Positions 15,445 to 22,509 of a stretch of DNA of 22,509 nt are shown piece by piece. Source of the stretch: a virus; the IMG/VR virus record IMGVR_UViG_3300045995_000322, positions 1 through 22,509 of that record; one strand, given 5' to 3'. The notes below the pieces were generated by a model. It was given only the letters and a program-made list of their open reading frames with translations, did no database searches and was not told where the DNA came from. The position numbers were made by a program, and so were the translations under genes. The number at the start of each line of letters is the position of its first letter. Within the stretch, counting starts at the first letter, position 1.

Positions 15445-16392
15445 TTACGGCGCATGGACGCTCAGGGTCTTCTTCAGCACGGTCTGGACGGATTGATCGG
15501 TGGCATTGGCCTTGCGGCAGTAGGCGTCGTAGACCGGTAATGGCAACCGGACATTGGTCTTGATCGTCTCCGGTCCACGCGGGCGCCCGCGGCGCCGCAG
15601 CGGGAGTACGGCCCGAGCCATGGGCGCGGCGGGTGTTGAACGCGGCGGAGGCGTGACCTTGGGCGCCGCGGCCGTCAACGCCGCCCGTTCGAGCCCGCGC
15701 CAGATCCGTGTCAGTCGCGTGAGGGTGGCCAAGGGTGATCCATGAAAGATCGCCCGCCGCAGTCCGCTCTTGACATGCACGATCCGGGTCAGCGCGGGAT
15801 CGAAGTCCTGCCAGGACGCATCCTCGCAGTTCCATTCACGGCACGGGAGCGTGGCGAGCTGCACCCCAGATCGATCGCCCTGCTCGAGGAGGAAGCCGAG
15901 GGCGGCCTGGTTGATGCCACCGTACCGCTTGCGCCACACCTGGTGGCGCTGGTGGTCGGTCAACATGCGGCGGTTCTCCTCGGCCCATTGCCTGAGGAAC
16001 GCGCGCGATCGCGCGTTCACGCGCACGAAGACGACGCCGGCATTGATCGGAAAGGGAAACCCCTTCGCCCGCGTCGTATAGCCCAGGTCGAAGGGCTGCT
16101 CCCAGATAGGGTCGAGGGAGCCGACAATCATCGTGTCGGTGTCGAGTAGGGCGATACAGTCACCGTCCCGCGCCTCCGTAATCGCGCGCGCCCAGAAGTC
16201 CAGCTTCTGGGTGTTCGCGGCGTACGCCGAGGTGAGTGGGGCCATGGAGCACGATTTCGGCACGATCTCCTGGACCTTCACCTGCCACTCCGGGCAGCGT
16301 TGCCGCGCGGAGAACTCGAGCACGCGCGCCAACCGTGGCCACTGGTCGCCGGCGCCGGCGAAGTAGCACGAGATCAGACGCGGGGCGTTCAC
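15445..16392 (-). CDS. GT-A glycosyltransferase with C-terminal AT-hook-like and RHH-like tail
   Basis: 315 residues from a GTG at 16390-16392 overlapping the upstream stop (GTGA), with AGAGG 5 bases ahead; the frame runs open to 16506 but that part overlaps the previous gene. Residues 1-225 are a GT-A domain of glycogenin-like type: CYFAGAGDQWPRLARVLEFS, the DTD metal/nucleotide-sugar motif at 84-86 (CIALLDTDTMIVGSLDP), NAGVVFVRVNARSRAFLRQW (117-136) and a late HVKSGLR. After a Pro/Ala linker come RRRGRPRGP (266-274), an AT-hook-like motif, and residues 276-310 (TIKTNVRLPLPVYDAYCRKA onward) which follow the ribbon-helix-helix pattern of CopG/Arc proteins. Such a tail is unusual for a glycosyltransferase. 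An internal ATG at 15621 could give a 58-residue RHH protein, but no ribosome site is seen. Target unknown. Confidence 0.8.
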   Translation of the reverse strand: MNAPRLISCYFAGAGDQWPRLARVLEFSARQRCPEWQVKVQEIVPKSCSMAPLTSAYAANTQKLDFWARAITEARDGDCIALLDTDTMIVGSLDPIWEQPFDLGYTTRAKGFPFPINAGVVFVRVNARSRAFLRQWAEENRRMLTDHQRHQVWRKRYGGINQAALGFLLEQGDRSGVQLATLPCREWNCEDASWQDFDPALTRIVHVKSGLRRAIFHGSPLATLTRLTRIWRGLERAALTAAAPKVTPPPRSTPAAPMARAVLPLRRRGRPRGPETIKTNVRLPLPVYDAYCRKANATDQSVQTVLKKTLSVHAP

Positions 16393-17570
16393 GCTCGCCT
16401 CTTCACGGCGCCGGCAATCGCGCCGACAGCGTTGACGGATCGCTGGTTGATGAGTGCGCGGTATGTCGACTCGGCCAGCCAGACACGCGGCAAGACGCAG
16501 AACCATGGCTTGACCGCCGCCAGCGCCCGCACGAAGGCGAGCCGTTCGTCGCCGCCGTCGCAGTCCGCGCGCCAGTGTTCCGTGAACATGCGCCCGGCCC
16601 CGTTGTCTCGCACGAAGAGGAGTTCATGCGCATAAACGGGGATACGCAGGTCACGGACGATCGCGCGCGTCCGCTCCCGGTCCTCCGATGTGCCGATCTG
16701 CTCTGCCAGGACCTGGTCTGAGGAGAACGGGGCGGCGACATCCCACTTCGCCAGCAACTCAAAGCCGACCGGGAGCAAATCCCATGGCAGGTTCCTCGCG
16801 TCAGCGACGAACACCGTGCGGGGCCACGGTGCGGCCCATCCTTGGGACACGGCCACACCGAACCCAGCAGCGGCAGCCCGCTTTCTTGCTGGCGGATCCT
16901 CCTGCCGCAAGACGACGCCAGCCTGCACAGACGGAACCGGCTGGAGGATGGGACGCGCCGCCGCCGGATTGCCGAGCGTTTCTCCGCGGCGTCGATGAAA
17001 TTCCGCCATGCCGACTTTCTCGTCATCGACAATCCGCACGTCAAAGAGCCGGCCGAGTGTGGCCGCCATCGCGTTCAATTCTTCGTACACGATGCCGCTC
17101 GGGGATCGACTGTGCTGCGGGGAATAGTCGTGGCAGAGCAAGAGCCTGCCCTCGCGCAAGTGGTCGAACCAGGGCAGGTCGCGCGCAATCCGATTGTGAT
17201 CGCCGTCCACAAAGACCAGGTCCCAGGTCTCGGTGTTCCGAGCCAGGTAGTCCCACGAGGCTTCGACGCGCACCGCGATGTTCCGGCAGCCCTCTCGCTG
17301 CCAGAATCGCTCGGCGGCAGACGTCGTCAGCGACGTGATCCGTGCGAGCGGCGCGGCCCGCGACAACAGATAGCCGGAACTCCCATGCCCGGTCCCGATC
17401 TCCAGGATCTGGGCGCCCGCGCGGTTCTGCTCACGGGCGAGCATGAACAGCGCCAGCCTCTGGTAGTCGAGGAGCTGCTGCTTGACCGCCGGCGGCCGTG
17501 GCATCTCTGGACACTGGCGAGCCAAGGTGCGGCACAGCGTGGACGCGTCCGCCTCGAGGTGTGGCGTCAT
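16389..17570 (-). CDS. Methyltransferase fused to degenerate GT-A-like domain
   Basis: 393 residues; ATG overlaps the upstream stop (ATGA) and GGAGGT lies 6 bases ahead. Residues 30-190 form a class I SAM methyltransferase: motif I EIGTGHGSSGY (57-67), DLVFVDGDHNRIARDL (117-132) and LLLCHDYSP (143-151), the type of fold found in Methyltransf_24. Residues 250-370 resemble the GT-A domain of the neighbour: TVFVADARNLPWDLLPVGFE occupies the place of the 'vfvDADTll..dl..lfell' motif, followed by AKWDVAAPFSS, IPVYAHELLFVRDN and FTEHW. The DxD is not intact (VADAR), so the second domain may be inactive or use another site. Coupled both sides in the operon. Substrate unknown; a sugar or a sugar-modified acceptor is inferred from context. 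Confidence 0.75.
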   Translation of the reverse strand: MTPHLEADASTLCRTLARQCPEMPRPPAVKQQLLDYQRLALFMLAREQNRAGAQILEIGTGHGSSGYLLSRAAPLARITSLTTSAAERFWQREGCRNIAVRVEASWDYLARNTETWDLVFVDGDHNRIARDLPWFDHLREGRLLLCHDYSPQHSRSPSGIVYEELNAMAATLGRLFDVRIVDDEKVGMAEFHRRRGETLGNPAAARPILQPVPSVQAGVVLRQEDPPARKRAAAAGFGVAVSQGWAAPWPRTVFVADARNLPWDLLPVGFELLAKWDVAAPFSSDQVLAEQIGTSEDRERTRAIVRDLRIPVYAHELLFVRDNGAGRMFTEHWRADCDGGDERLAFVRALAAVKPWFCVLPRVWLAESTYRALINQRSVNAVGAIAGAVKRRA

Positions 17571-18028
17571 TTGCGCACCTCCAAGGTGGCAATGATCGAT
17601 GAGCTGGAATGATTCAACTGCGGGGCCTCACGGATCTTCCACTTGCGGGGGGTATAGAAGGCGTACGCCCGCCCGCGTGTCGTCTCCGGGTCGAATTGAT
17701 CCAGGCTGTGCAAACTGAAGAACCATCGGTGGGTCGGGTCCTGATGTGAGACATCCGATTGCCAGTAGGGCAACTTGATGAAGAGTTGCCCACCGGGCCG
17801 AAGCAAGCGCCAGCACTCGTTGAGCGATTGCACGAGGTCGATGCGCAGATGCTCGAGGACGGCCCGCGCGACGATGAGCTCGAAGCTCCGATCGGCCCAC
17901 GGCCAGGGCAGAGTATTTAGGTCCCAGGTCACGGCGATCTCTGGGCGATGCTTCGTCAGGTCGTGGTTCACCGCGTTGCCAATCGGCCTGTTGCCCGCTC
18001 CCAGGTTCAAGATGGTGGGACTCGCCAT
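17567..18028 (-). CDS. Class I SAM-dependent methyltransferase
   Basis: 153 residues, ATG at 18026-18028, 21 bases after the upstream stop. Motif I ILNLGAGNRPIG (6-17), then NHDLTK (21-26), FELIVARAVLEHLR (49-62), LLRPGGQLFIKLPYW (75-89) and SHQDPTHRWFFS (94-105). The last pattern (h.DPtH...f) is familiar from small methyltransferases linked to polysaccharide or sugar gene clusters. It is short (most are 180-220 residues) but has all expected core motifs. Lies between glycosyltransferase genes and overlaps the next gene by 4 bases, so it probably methylates a sugar made or transferred by them (inference). Confidence 0.85.
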   Translation of the reverse strand: MASPTILNLGAGNRPIGNAVNHDLTKHRPEIAVTWDLNTLPWPWADRSFELIVARAVLEHLRIDLVQSLNECWRLLRPGGQLFIKLPYWQSDVSHQDPTHRWFFSLHSLDQFDPETTRGRAYAFYTPRKWKIREAPQLNHSSSSIIATLEVRK

Positions 18029-18049
18029 GGTTTCTCACGCGACAGGCGA

Positions 18050-18787
18050 TCAACGTAATCCATGGGTCGCGCCCCATCGCTTCACAATCGCCCAGGCTTC
18101 CTGGCTGTCGATGCGCCCAGGGAGCTTCCCCTCCCAGCGTCGGGCCTCGCACGGGTAGTGCATCACGCCCGCGGTCTGGACGGTCGGGGTGTACTTCGGG
18201 AACGTGTTCCATTCGTTGCCGAGGACCCACATCTTGAGTGGCTCCGCGTACAGCGCCCGAATCAACGCGCCTTGATCGCGCTGGGCATGGACTTCCCACT
18301 CGGCCCGCCATCGGCGCATGAACCGCTCGATCGCCGGGCAACGCCGGAAGGCCCAGACACCGCCGTTGAACTGGACCGCGTAGAGCGTCCCGACCGCCGT
18401 CGCGACTTGCCGGAATTCCTTCAGGTTGTTCTTCCGCTGGAACGAATGGAGCGTCTCGCCCACGTCGCGGCAGATCACGAATTCCCACCCGTCCTCGACC
18501 CATTGGAAGAGCGAATAGACCGGTGCCACGAGCTCCGTATCCGCGTCCAGGTACAGCACGGACTGCCAGGCCGCGGGGACCAGCTCGTACGCCCGCAGCT
18601 TCGCGCGACGTCCGCCGACGTCGGTGTCGGGCTGGACGATGAGCACATCCTCCGGGCCGATGGCCTTTGACGCACAGACCGCAATCGGGATGTCCGGCAT
18701 ATGCTTCTTGATGCTCGCCATCAGTCGGAGCGCGCATCTTCGGGCGGGGTCGCCGAAGGCGACAACGTAGATGCCGCGCGTGCTCAT
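18050..18787 (-). CDS. GT-A glycosyltransferase (glycogenin/GT8-like)
   Basis: 245 residues from the ATG at 18785-18787 (MSTRGIYVVAFGDPARRCA), overlapping the upstream stop (ATGA); the frame runs further but into the previous gene. N-terminal IYVVAFGDPARRCALRLMAS, strand IPIAVCAS, then AAWQSVLYLDADTELVAPV with the DAD motif at 81-83, IRCD-like VICRDVGE, FNGGVWAFRRCPAIERFMRR and WVLGNEWNTF. This is the order of a GT-A nucleotide-sugar transferase. It probably moves a hexose to an acceptor using UDP-sugar (family knowledge). It is the second of a run of sugar-modifying genes. No signal peptide or membrane segment is evident, so the protein is cytoplasmic. Confidence 0.85.
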   Translation of the reverse strand: MSTRGIYVVAFGDPARRCALRLMASIKKHMPDIPIAVCASKAIGPEDVLIVQPDTDVGGRRAKLRAYELVPAAWQSVLYLDADTELVAPVYSLFQWVEDGWEFVICRDVGETLHSFQRKNNLKEFRQVATAVGTLYAVQFNGGVWAFRRCPAIERFMRRWRAEWEVHAQRDQGALIRALYAEPLKMWVLGNEWNTFPKYTPTVQTAGVMHYPCEARRWEGKLPGRIDSQEAWAIVKRWGATHGLR

Positions 18788-19776
18788 GGGGCCTTGGCTC
18801 CGAACGCCTGAACGAAGCCCGCTGCATGCCCGGCACACCAGGCCTCGATCGTGTGACCTGCCGTGGCGGCGCGGAGCGCCTCGCGGTTCACCGGAGCGGA
18901 TGGAAAGGCCGCGCGCTCGAGCGCCACAAGCAGACCCGCGCGATCGCCGCGTGGGTATCGGTGGATGCCCGGCACGTCGGGCAACTCGTCAACGATACCG
19001 ACGCCCGTTGGAATGACCACCGACACCCCGCAGGCGAGCGCTTCGAGGACGGTCATCGGACCGCCTTCGACACGGCTCGGGCAGACGAGCACGTTCAAGC
19101 CCTGATAGAACCGTGGCATCTCTCGCCAGCTCAATCGCTGGATCGGCACAGGCCAGCCCCGCCCGCTGGCCGTCCATTCGAGACGGCGGCCGAGCGGGGA
19201 GGCGACGAGGCCACGGGCGAGGTCTTCGCCCTTCCGAGCGTTCTTGTAGGTGAAGCCGCTCAACCCGATCACGGGGCGAGGATGGCGTGGCGGCTTCGCG
19301 ATCGTGAACCGGTCCCGCTCGACCGGCAGCGGCGGTCGGATCGTCGGCCCGAAGGTTTGAAGCGGTTCGGCATACAGCCGACACATGGCCACGCGCAACC
19401 CGACGCGGCGCGCGATCTCGTCATACAACCGCGCCTTGCCATTCCCCGGAGGTTCTTCCTCGCGATGGGTAAACAGCGACGCCGTTGGTCCCTGTGGCCA
19501 ACGGGAGAAGAGCTGCGACTCGAAGTACCCCATGAGGTAGTACACGTCCGTCGCCGCGCACGGCGCCGCGCTCAAGGTCCAGCCGAGCCCGTCAGCCAGA
19601 TACCGCGCGAAGCGAGGAAGGACCCGATCGTCCTTCCAATTGCGGCACACGATGTTGACGCGCAGGGACTGGAGGTTCGGAGGTTCCAAGAATGCAACGC
19701 CCCCTGCGGCGCCAAGGCCGCGAGTGGGCGTGCTGGTGGGCCGATCGCGCGGAGGAACGCCGCACCAAGGCGGCAC
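18784..19776 (-). CDS. GT4-like glycosyltransferase
   Basis: Up to 330 residues from a GTG at 19774-19776; this start has no ribosome site and falls in an inverted repeat. A TTG at 19687-19689 (then EPPNLQSLRVNIVC) with GGGGG upstream gives 301 residues and may be the true start. Features: RVNIVCRNWKDDRVLPRFA, ATDVYYLMGYFESQL, PVIGLSGFTYKNARKGEDLA and the GT-B donor site VCPSRVEGGPMTVLEALACG with the E-x7-E pair at 237 and 245, then VGIVDELPDVPGIHRYP. This is a GT4-type retaining glycosyltransferase. The N-terminal half is shorter than usual for GT4. It is the first gene of the sugar cassette after the terminase block. Confidence 0.8.
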   Translation of the reverse strand: MPPWCGVPPRDRPTSTPTRGLGAAGGVAFLEPPNLQSLRVNIVCRNWKDDRVLPRFARYLADGLGWTLSAAPCAATDVYYLMGYFESQLFSRWPQGPTASLFTHREEEPPGNGKARLYDEIARRVGLRVAMCRLYAEPLQTFGPTIRPPLPVERDRFTIAKPPRHPRPVIGLSGFTYKNARKGEDLARGLVASPLGRRLEWTASGRGWPVPIQRLSWREMPRFYQGLNVLVCPSRVEGGPMTVLEALACGVSVVIPTGVGIVDELPDVPGIHRYPRGDRAGLLVALERAAFPSAPVNREALRAATAGHTIEAWCAGHAAGFVQAFGAKAP

Positions 19777-19784
19777 GCGATCGG
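19741..19784. repeat. Inverted repeat / nested hairpin near the glycosyltransferase start
   Basis: Arms ccgatcgcg (19741-19749) and cgcgatcgg (19776-19784) pair perfectly over 9 bases; inside, gccgc (19759-19763) and gcggc (19770-19774) pair with a 6-base loop. No run of Ts follows on the minus strand, so it is not a classic terminator. It lies between the 61-residue gene and the TTG start of the glycosyltransferase and could be a transcript-stabilising or regulatory hairpin at the junction between the terminase block and the inserted cassette. Confidence 0.5.
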
Positions 19785-19806
19785 GGTCAGGCAGAGGCCG
19801 GTTGAG

Positions 19807-19992
19807 CTAGACGGAGTTTACCATGTCCCCGCGCGTCCGGGGATGTTCCTCCGCGCGAATACGTTCTTTGATCTGAATGCCCTTGACCTTGCCCAGATGA
19901 ACATCGAGCGTGAGAGACCCCGTCCGGCCCTCGCTCAGAAATGCGAGCAGTCGGCGCCAGATCGCCGCGGGGATCGGAGGGGCGTCAGTCAT
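19807..19992 (-). CDS. Small protein, DUF2292/YezD-like pattern
   Basis: 61 residues, ATG at 19990-19992 overlapping the terL stop (ATGA). The sequence RLLAFLSEGRTGSLTLDVHL followed by GKVKGIQIKERIRAE fits a helix, then a beta-hairpin ending in a basic strand. I see the pattern 'GsvtitvhdGkvvqie..ekiR', which is what I know from the YezD-type DUF2292 family of small proteins. The similarity is by eye. In lambda the gene after terL is gpW (68 residues), but this protein does not look like gpW; the gpW-like gene is 7 kb further on. Function unknown. Confidence 0.6.
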   Translation of the reverse strand: MTDAPPIPAAIWRRLLAFLSEGRTGSLTLDVHLGKVKGIQIKERIRAEEHPRTRGDMVNSV

Positions 19993-21908
19993 ATCTTGAG
20001 ATACGAGCTGCGCGTACTCCGCCGCGCCTCGGTTGCCGGTGCCATCCGCGTCGGGGGTTTCGAAGCCACTGGCGGCTGCCCGGTGCCCGCTCCAGGCGGC
20101 GGCGCCGCGGCCAGCATGTCTGCCATCTGTCGAATGTTCGGGTTCAAGAGGCGGTACGCGGCCAGCGCCAGGACGGCCGTGTCAAGCGCCTCGTTTTGAT
20201 CGCGGTCCAGCACCCAGACGGAGTGTGTCGCGATCCCACCCTTGTTGTAGCGCGTCTCGCGATGCTCCGCACAGAGCTGGGCGAAATACTCCTCGTCGAC
20301 CAGGCCAGGAAAGTGCATGTAGCCCGGGCCTGGCGCCGCCAGCGAGAGTGCCGTCATGACGTCAGCCTTGGCGTCGTCAACGTTGATCGGCCACAGACGC
20401 ACCGGCCGCGGCGATCGTCCGTACCGCTTCTCGGACGGCTTCCCCACGACCGGCTCACCACTGCGCCCGGCGTACCCCTTCGTCGCGAAGAAGCGACGTG
20501 CCTGATACGCGAGCACGAAGTCGTAGACTTCCTCGGTCGCGAAACCGCTATCGATGCAGGTGGCGTGTATCGGGAGTTGATGCCCAGAGGCGTGCTGATA
20601 GCGACGCTGCAGCGCCTCGAGAAGCGCGGCGCGCGCCTCGGGCTGTTTCGGATTGCCTGGCACCGTCCGCCAATCCACCACCCACCGCTCCGCGCCTGGC
20701 CCCCACGCGAGGACCTGCAGCTCGAAACGGTCCTCGTGCACGTCGACCCCGGCCGTGAGCACGGGCGCGGCCGCCGGGACTTCGACGTCGTCGCCGTAGG
20801 ATTCCCGACGCGCGAGCAAGATGTGAGCCTCCATCCGCGCGCCGCGGTCTTCCCAGCCTTCGGCGAGTGAGGTGTTGATGAAGACGCGGAGGTTTTCTCT
20901 CCCCCTCGCGCGCGCGGAGAGCCACTTCTCGACGAGCCTCTCGAGCGAGACGCCGAGCGTGGAGATCATTTCGGGGACGTGGAAGCCGACCAGGCCCGCT
21001 TCCTTTGGGATTGCCGTGGGTTGCCAGTCCCCGAGCGTGACCATCGCGCGTCGTTCCGGCTCGCCCATCAACGCGCCGCAGCCGCCATGGTCTTCGCTTG
21101 GGCAGGCCAGCCGCGCCGTCGCGGGATCGTCCCCCTCATAGACGACGTGAAAATGCCCAGGCGCACTCCACGTGATCCAGTCGCGACGACCGCACTGGGG
21201 ACACGGCACGACATATTGCCGCTGGTCGCTCCGCTCATAGAGGGTGTCGATGCGGCCGCCCTTCAGGGTCGGGGTCGACACGAAGAGCACGAGCGCGTCG
21301 TGAAAGGTCCTGGTGCGATTGCGCAGCAGATCCGCCGGGTCACCCTCGTCGCCGACGACCGGCGGGAACCGGTCGACATCGTCGCCGATCGCCAGGCGCA
21401 CGGCGCGCCGGGCAAAGGTGTTCGGGGTGTTCGCTCCCCCGAGCGCGAGAAATCCGCCCGGGAACATCTTGAGTGAGAGCGTGCTCTCCCCTTCGTGGGA
21501 ACCGCGGGGCTGCCGCTTGTCGCGCACGACGGCACTGAGCGCCGGCGTCGAACGGATCATGTCGCCGAGGCGCTCCTTGCTCCATTCCTCAGCGACCAAC
21601 GCCGTCGGCTGGACGAAGAGAATAGGGCAGGGGTCGTACTGGATGAAGTACCCGAGGATGTTGTGGAGTGCTTCGGAGCCCCCGAGTTGCGCCGCCTTGC
21701 GGACCGCAATCGTCCGGACGCCCGGCTCGTGGACGGCGTCCATGATGCCGCGCAGGTAGGGCGTGGCCTCGGTTCGCCATCGACCGCCGCGCGCGCCGCT
21801 CGATTCGGGCAGCACGCGCACTGCGTCGGCCCATTGGCTGACCGTCAGGGCCGGCGGAGGCGCCGCGGCCGATGCCCACCCGGCGACGAGCGCGGCCGCT
21901 TCCATCAT
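19989..21908 (-). CDS. Terminase large subunit, lambda gpA family
   Basis: 639 residues from the ATG at 21906-21908 (MMEAAALVAGWASAAAPPPA), with GGAAGG upstream and an ATGA overlap with the small subunit; a frame to 22076 exists but lies inside that gene. ATPase domain: Walker A-like IAVRKAAQLGGSEAL (68-81), Walker B-like LAIGDDVDRF (172-181), coupling LFVSTPTLKG (208-217). Zinc-type cysteines at 236, 239 (CPQC), 269 and 277. The nuclease domain has Asp389 in TAGVDVHEDRFELQV, Asp453 in CIDSGFATEEVYDF and the late NEALDTAVLA Asp. This is the packaging motor that cuts concatemers and drives DNA into the prohead through the portal. The C-terminal tail (about 50 residues) is Pro/Ala-rich and basic. 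Confidence 0.96.
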   Translation of the reverse strand: MMEAAALVAGWASAAAPPPALTVSQWADAVRVLPESSGARGGRWRTEATPYLRGIMDAVHEPGVRTIAVRKAAQLGGSEALHNILGYFIQYDPCPILFVQPTALVAEEWSKERLGDMIRSTPALSAVVRDKRQPRGSHEGESTLSLKMFPGGFLALGGANTPNTFARRAVRLAIGDDVDRFPPVVGDEGDPADLLRNRTRTFHDALVLFVSTPTLKGGRIDTLYERSDQRQYVVPCPQCGRRDWITWSAPGHFHVVYEGDDPATARLACPSEDHGGCGALMGEPERRAMVTLGDWQPTAIPKEAGLVGFHVPEMISTLGVSLERLVEKWLSARARGRENLRVFINTSLAEGWEDRGARMEAHILLARRESYGDDVEVPAAAPVLTAGVDVHEDRFELQVLAWGPGAERWVVDWRTVPGNPKQPEARAALLEALQRRYQHASGHQLPIHATCIDSGFATEEVYDFVLAYQARRFFATKGYAGRSGEPVVGKPSEKRYGRSPRPVRLWPINVDDAKADVMTALSLAAPGPGYMHFPGLVDEEYFAQLCAEHRETRYNKGGIATHSVWVLDRDQNEALDTAVLALAAYRLLNPNIRQMADMLAAAPPPGAGTGQPPVASKPPTRMAPATEARRSTRSSYLKI

Positions 21909-22447
21909 GCGGCCGCCTTCCGCTTCGTCGAGCGCTTCAGATCCGCCAGTGTCTTCCAGCTCGCGATCTCCGTCAGGACCTCCCGACAGAGCGCAGCGAC
22001 CGGGCTCTCCAACTCGTGCGTGATGAGCCCGGCTTCGATGAGGCGGCGCGGGAGGGACCGGATCTTGGCGGCCCAACTCTTCGTGTAATGCTGACCCGTG
22101 AGAAGCACGGTTTCGCGTGAGACAAGCTCGTGGCGTCGCTCGAGCAACCGCTGCTCGTTCAGCTTCGCGGCCGCCTCATAGGCCCGAGTCTGCGCGATGG
22201 CCTTCTTATCCTGGCCCTGCGTGTTGCGCCACCACGCGAGGCACTCGACGGCATCGTAGACGCTCTCCTTCCCAAGTCCGCCGCGCGTGATCGTGGACAT
22301 GCCCGCGCGACTGTAATCCGAGATGGTGTCAGGGTGAACCCCGACCAATTCGGCGAGCTGGAGCCGGTTGACGTGCCGCCACGCGGTCGGATTGCGCGCC
22401 TTCGGACCGGCTGCCGCCGCCGTGTTCTTCCTGGCTGGTCGTGTCAT
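21905..22447 (-). CDS. Terminase small subunit, Nu1-like
   Basis: 180 residues, ATG at 22445-22447; upstream sequence to 22509 shows no clear ribosome site or promoter. After a basic leader, residues 25-55 (HVNRLQLAELVGVHPDTISD) form a winged helix-turn-helix like that of Nu1, followed by VYDAVECLAWWRNTQ and a long charged helix (AYEAAAKLNEQRLLERRHEL) as in phage DNA packaging Nu1 proteins. It binds the cos/packaging site and positions the large subunit. The immediate overlap with terL and its place as first late gene are as in lambda. A cos site would be expected to its right, outside the window. Confidence 0.88.
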   Translation of the reverse strand: MTRPARKNTAAAAGPKARNPTAWRHVNRLQLAELVGVHPDTISDYSRAGMSTITRGGLGKESVYDAVECLAWWRNTQGQDKKAIAQTRAYEAAAKLNEQRLLERRHELVSRETVLLTGQHYTKSWAAKIRSLPRRLIEAGLITHELESPVAALCREVLTEIASWKTLADLKRSTKRKAAA

Positions 22448-22509
22448 CGCTCGTTGCTGCCCCTATAGAGGCCCGTGCGAGGGCGGCACCGTTTGCGCTC
22501 CCGTTGACC

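Noticed and set aside
15425-15447. Possible intrinsic terminator after the glycosyltransferase (GC-rich run then six Ts)
   Set aside because: The best hairpin I can draw has 3 base pairs, too weak to call a terminator.
17628-18836. 402-residue minus-strand frame overlapping two real genes
   Set aside because: It covers the GT-A gene and the methyltransferase gene in another frame; those genes have motifs and coupled starts, this one has none.
18826-20199. 457-residue plus-strand frame (and similar 339- and 387-residue frames at 9591-10610 and 2193-3356)
   Set aside because: All are antisense shadows of glycosyltransferase, protease and tape measure genes; composition is Arg/Pro/His-rich and non-family-like.
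1-22509. CRISPR array or diversity-generating retroelement linked to the repeats
   Set aside because: Repeats at 12897-14222 are coding, with 60-base period and no spacers, and no reverse transcriptase or template repeat is seen.

Overview
The window is one contiguous late region of a lambda-type tailed phage (free phage or prophage; no host gene, integrase, lysis or replication gene is visible). Every supported gene, including a tRNA, lies on the minus strand, so transcription runs from right (about 22.45 kb) to left (position 1). The DNA is visibly GC-rich, which suggests a GC-rich bacterial host. I cannot name the host. The gene order terS (Nu1-like) - terL (gpA-like) - [cargo] - gpW-like - portal (gpB-like) - ClpP-type prohead protease - gpD - gpE - gpFII-like - terminator-like - gpZ-like - tail tube - chaperones - tape measure - distal tail proteins matches the lambda head/tail plan and points to a long, non-contractile tail (siphovirus).

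Right arm (22447 to 19807): small and large terminase subunits joined by a 4-base overlap, then a 61-residue protein. Cargo block (about 19.78 to 12.86 kb): a GT4-like glycosyltransferase, a glycogenin-like (GT-A) glycosyltransferase, a small SAM methyltransferase, a methyltransferase fused to a GT-A-like domain, and a GT-A glycosyltransferase carrying a C-terminal AT-hook-like and ribbon-helix-helix-like tail. These are followed by an initiator-type tRNA(CAU) with encoded CCA, a short tail or virion protein, and a 673-residue protein built from about 21 copies of a 20-residue Gly-rich repeat. In lambda, terL is followed directly by gpW and the portal. Here about 7 kb of accessory genes sit between them.

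Head module (12.86 to 7.88 kb): a gpW-like connector with an extra N-terminal domain, portal, ClpP-like protease/scaffold, decoration protein, major capsid protein and head-tail joining protein. Tail module (7.87 kb to the left edge): terminator-like protein, gpZ-like protein, tail tube, a coiled-coil small protein, two tail-assembly-chaperone-like proteins, a 1153-residue tape measure, a distal tail protein and a large tail gene cut by the left edge.

Genes are tightly packed; many junctions are 4-base start/stop overlaps, implying translational coupling. The largest clearly non-coding gaps are the AT-rich 68 bases before the tRNA and the space around an inverted repeat near 19.74 kb. The likeliest reading is a standard packaging and tail operon with an inserted cassette that modifies a surface, possibly the phage's own repeat-rich virion protein, the host envelope or phage DNA. 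The most unusual items are the initiator tRNA, the glycosyltransferase with DNA-binding-like C-terminus, the repeat protein and the gpW fusion.
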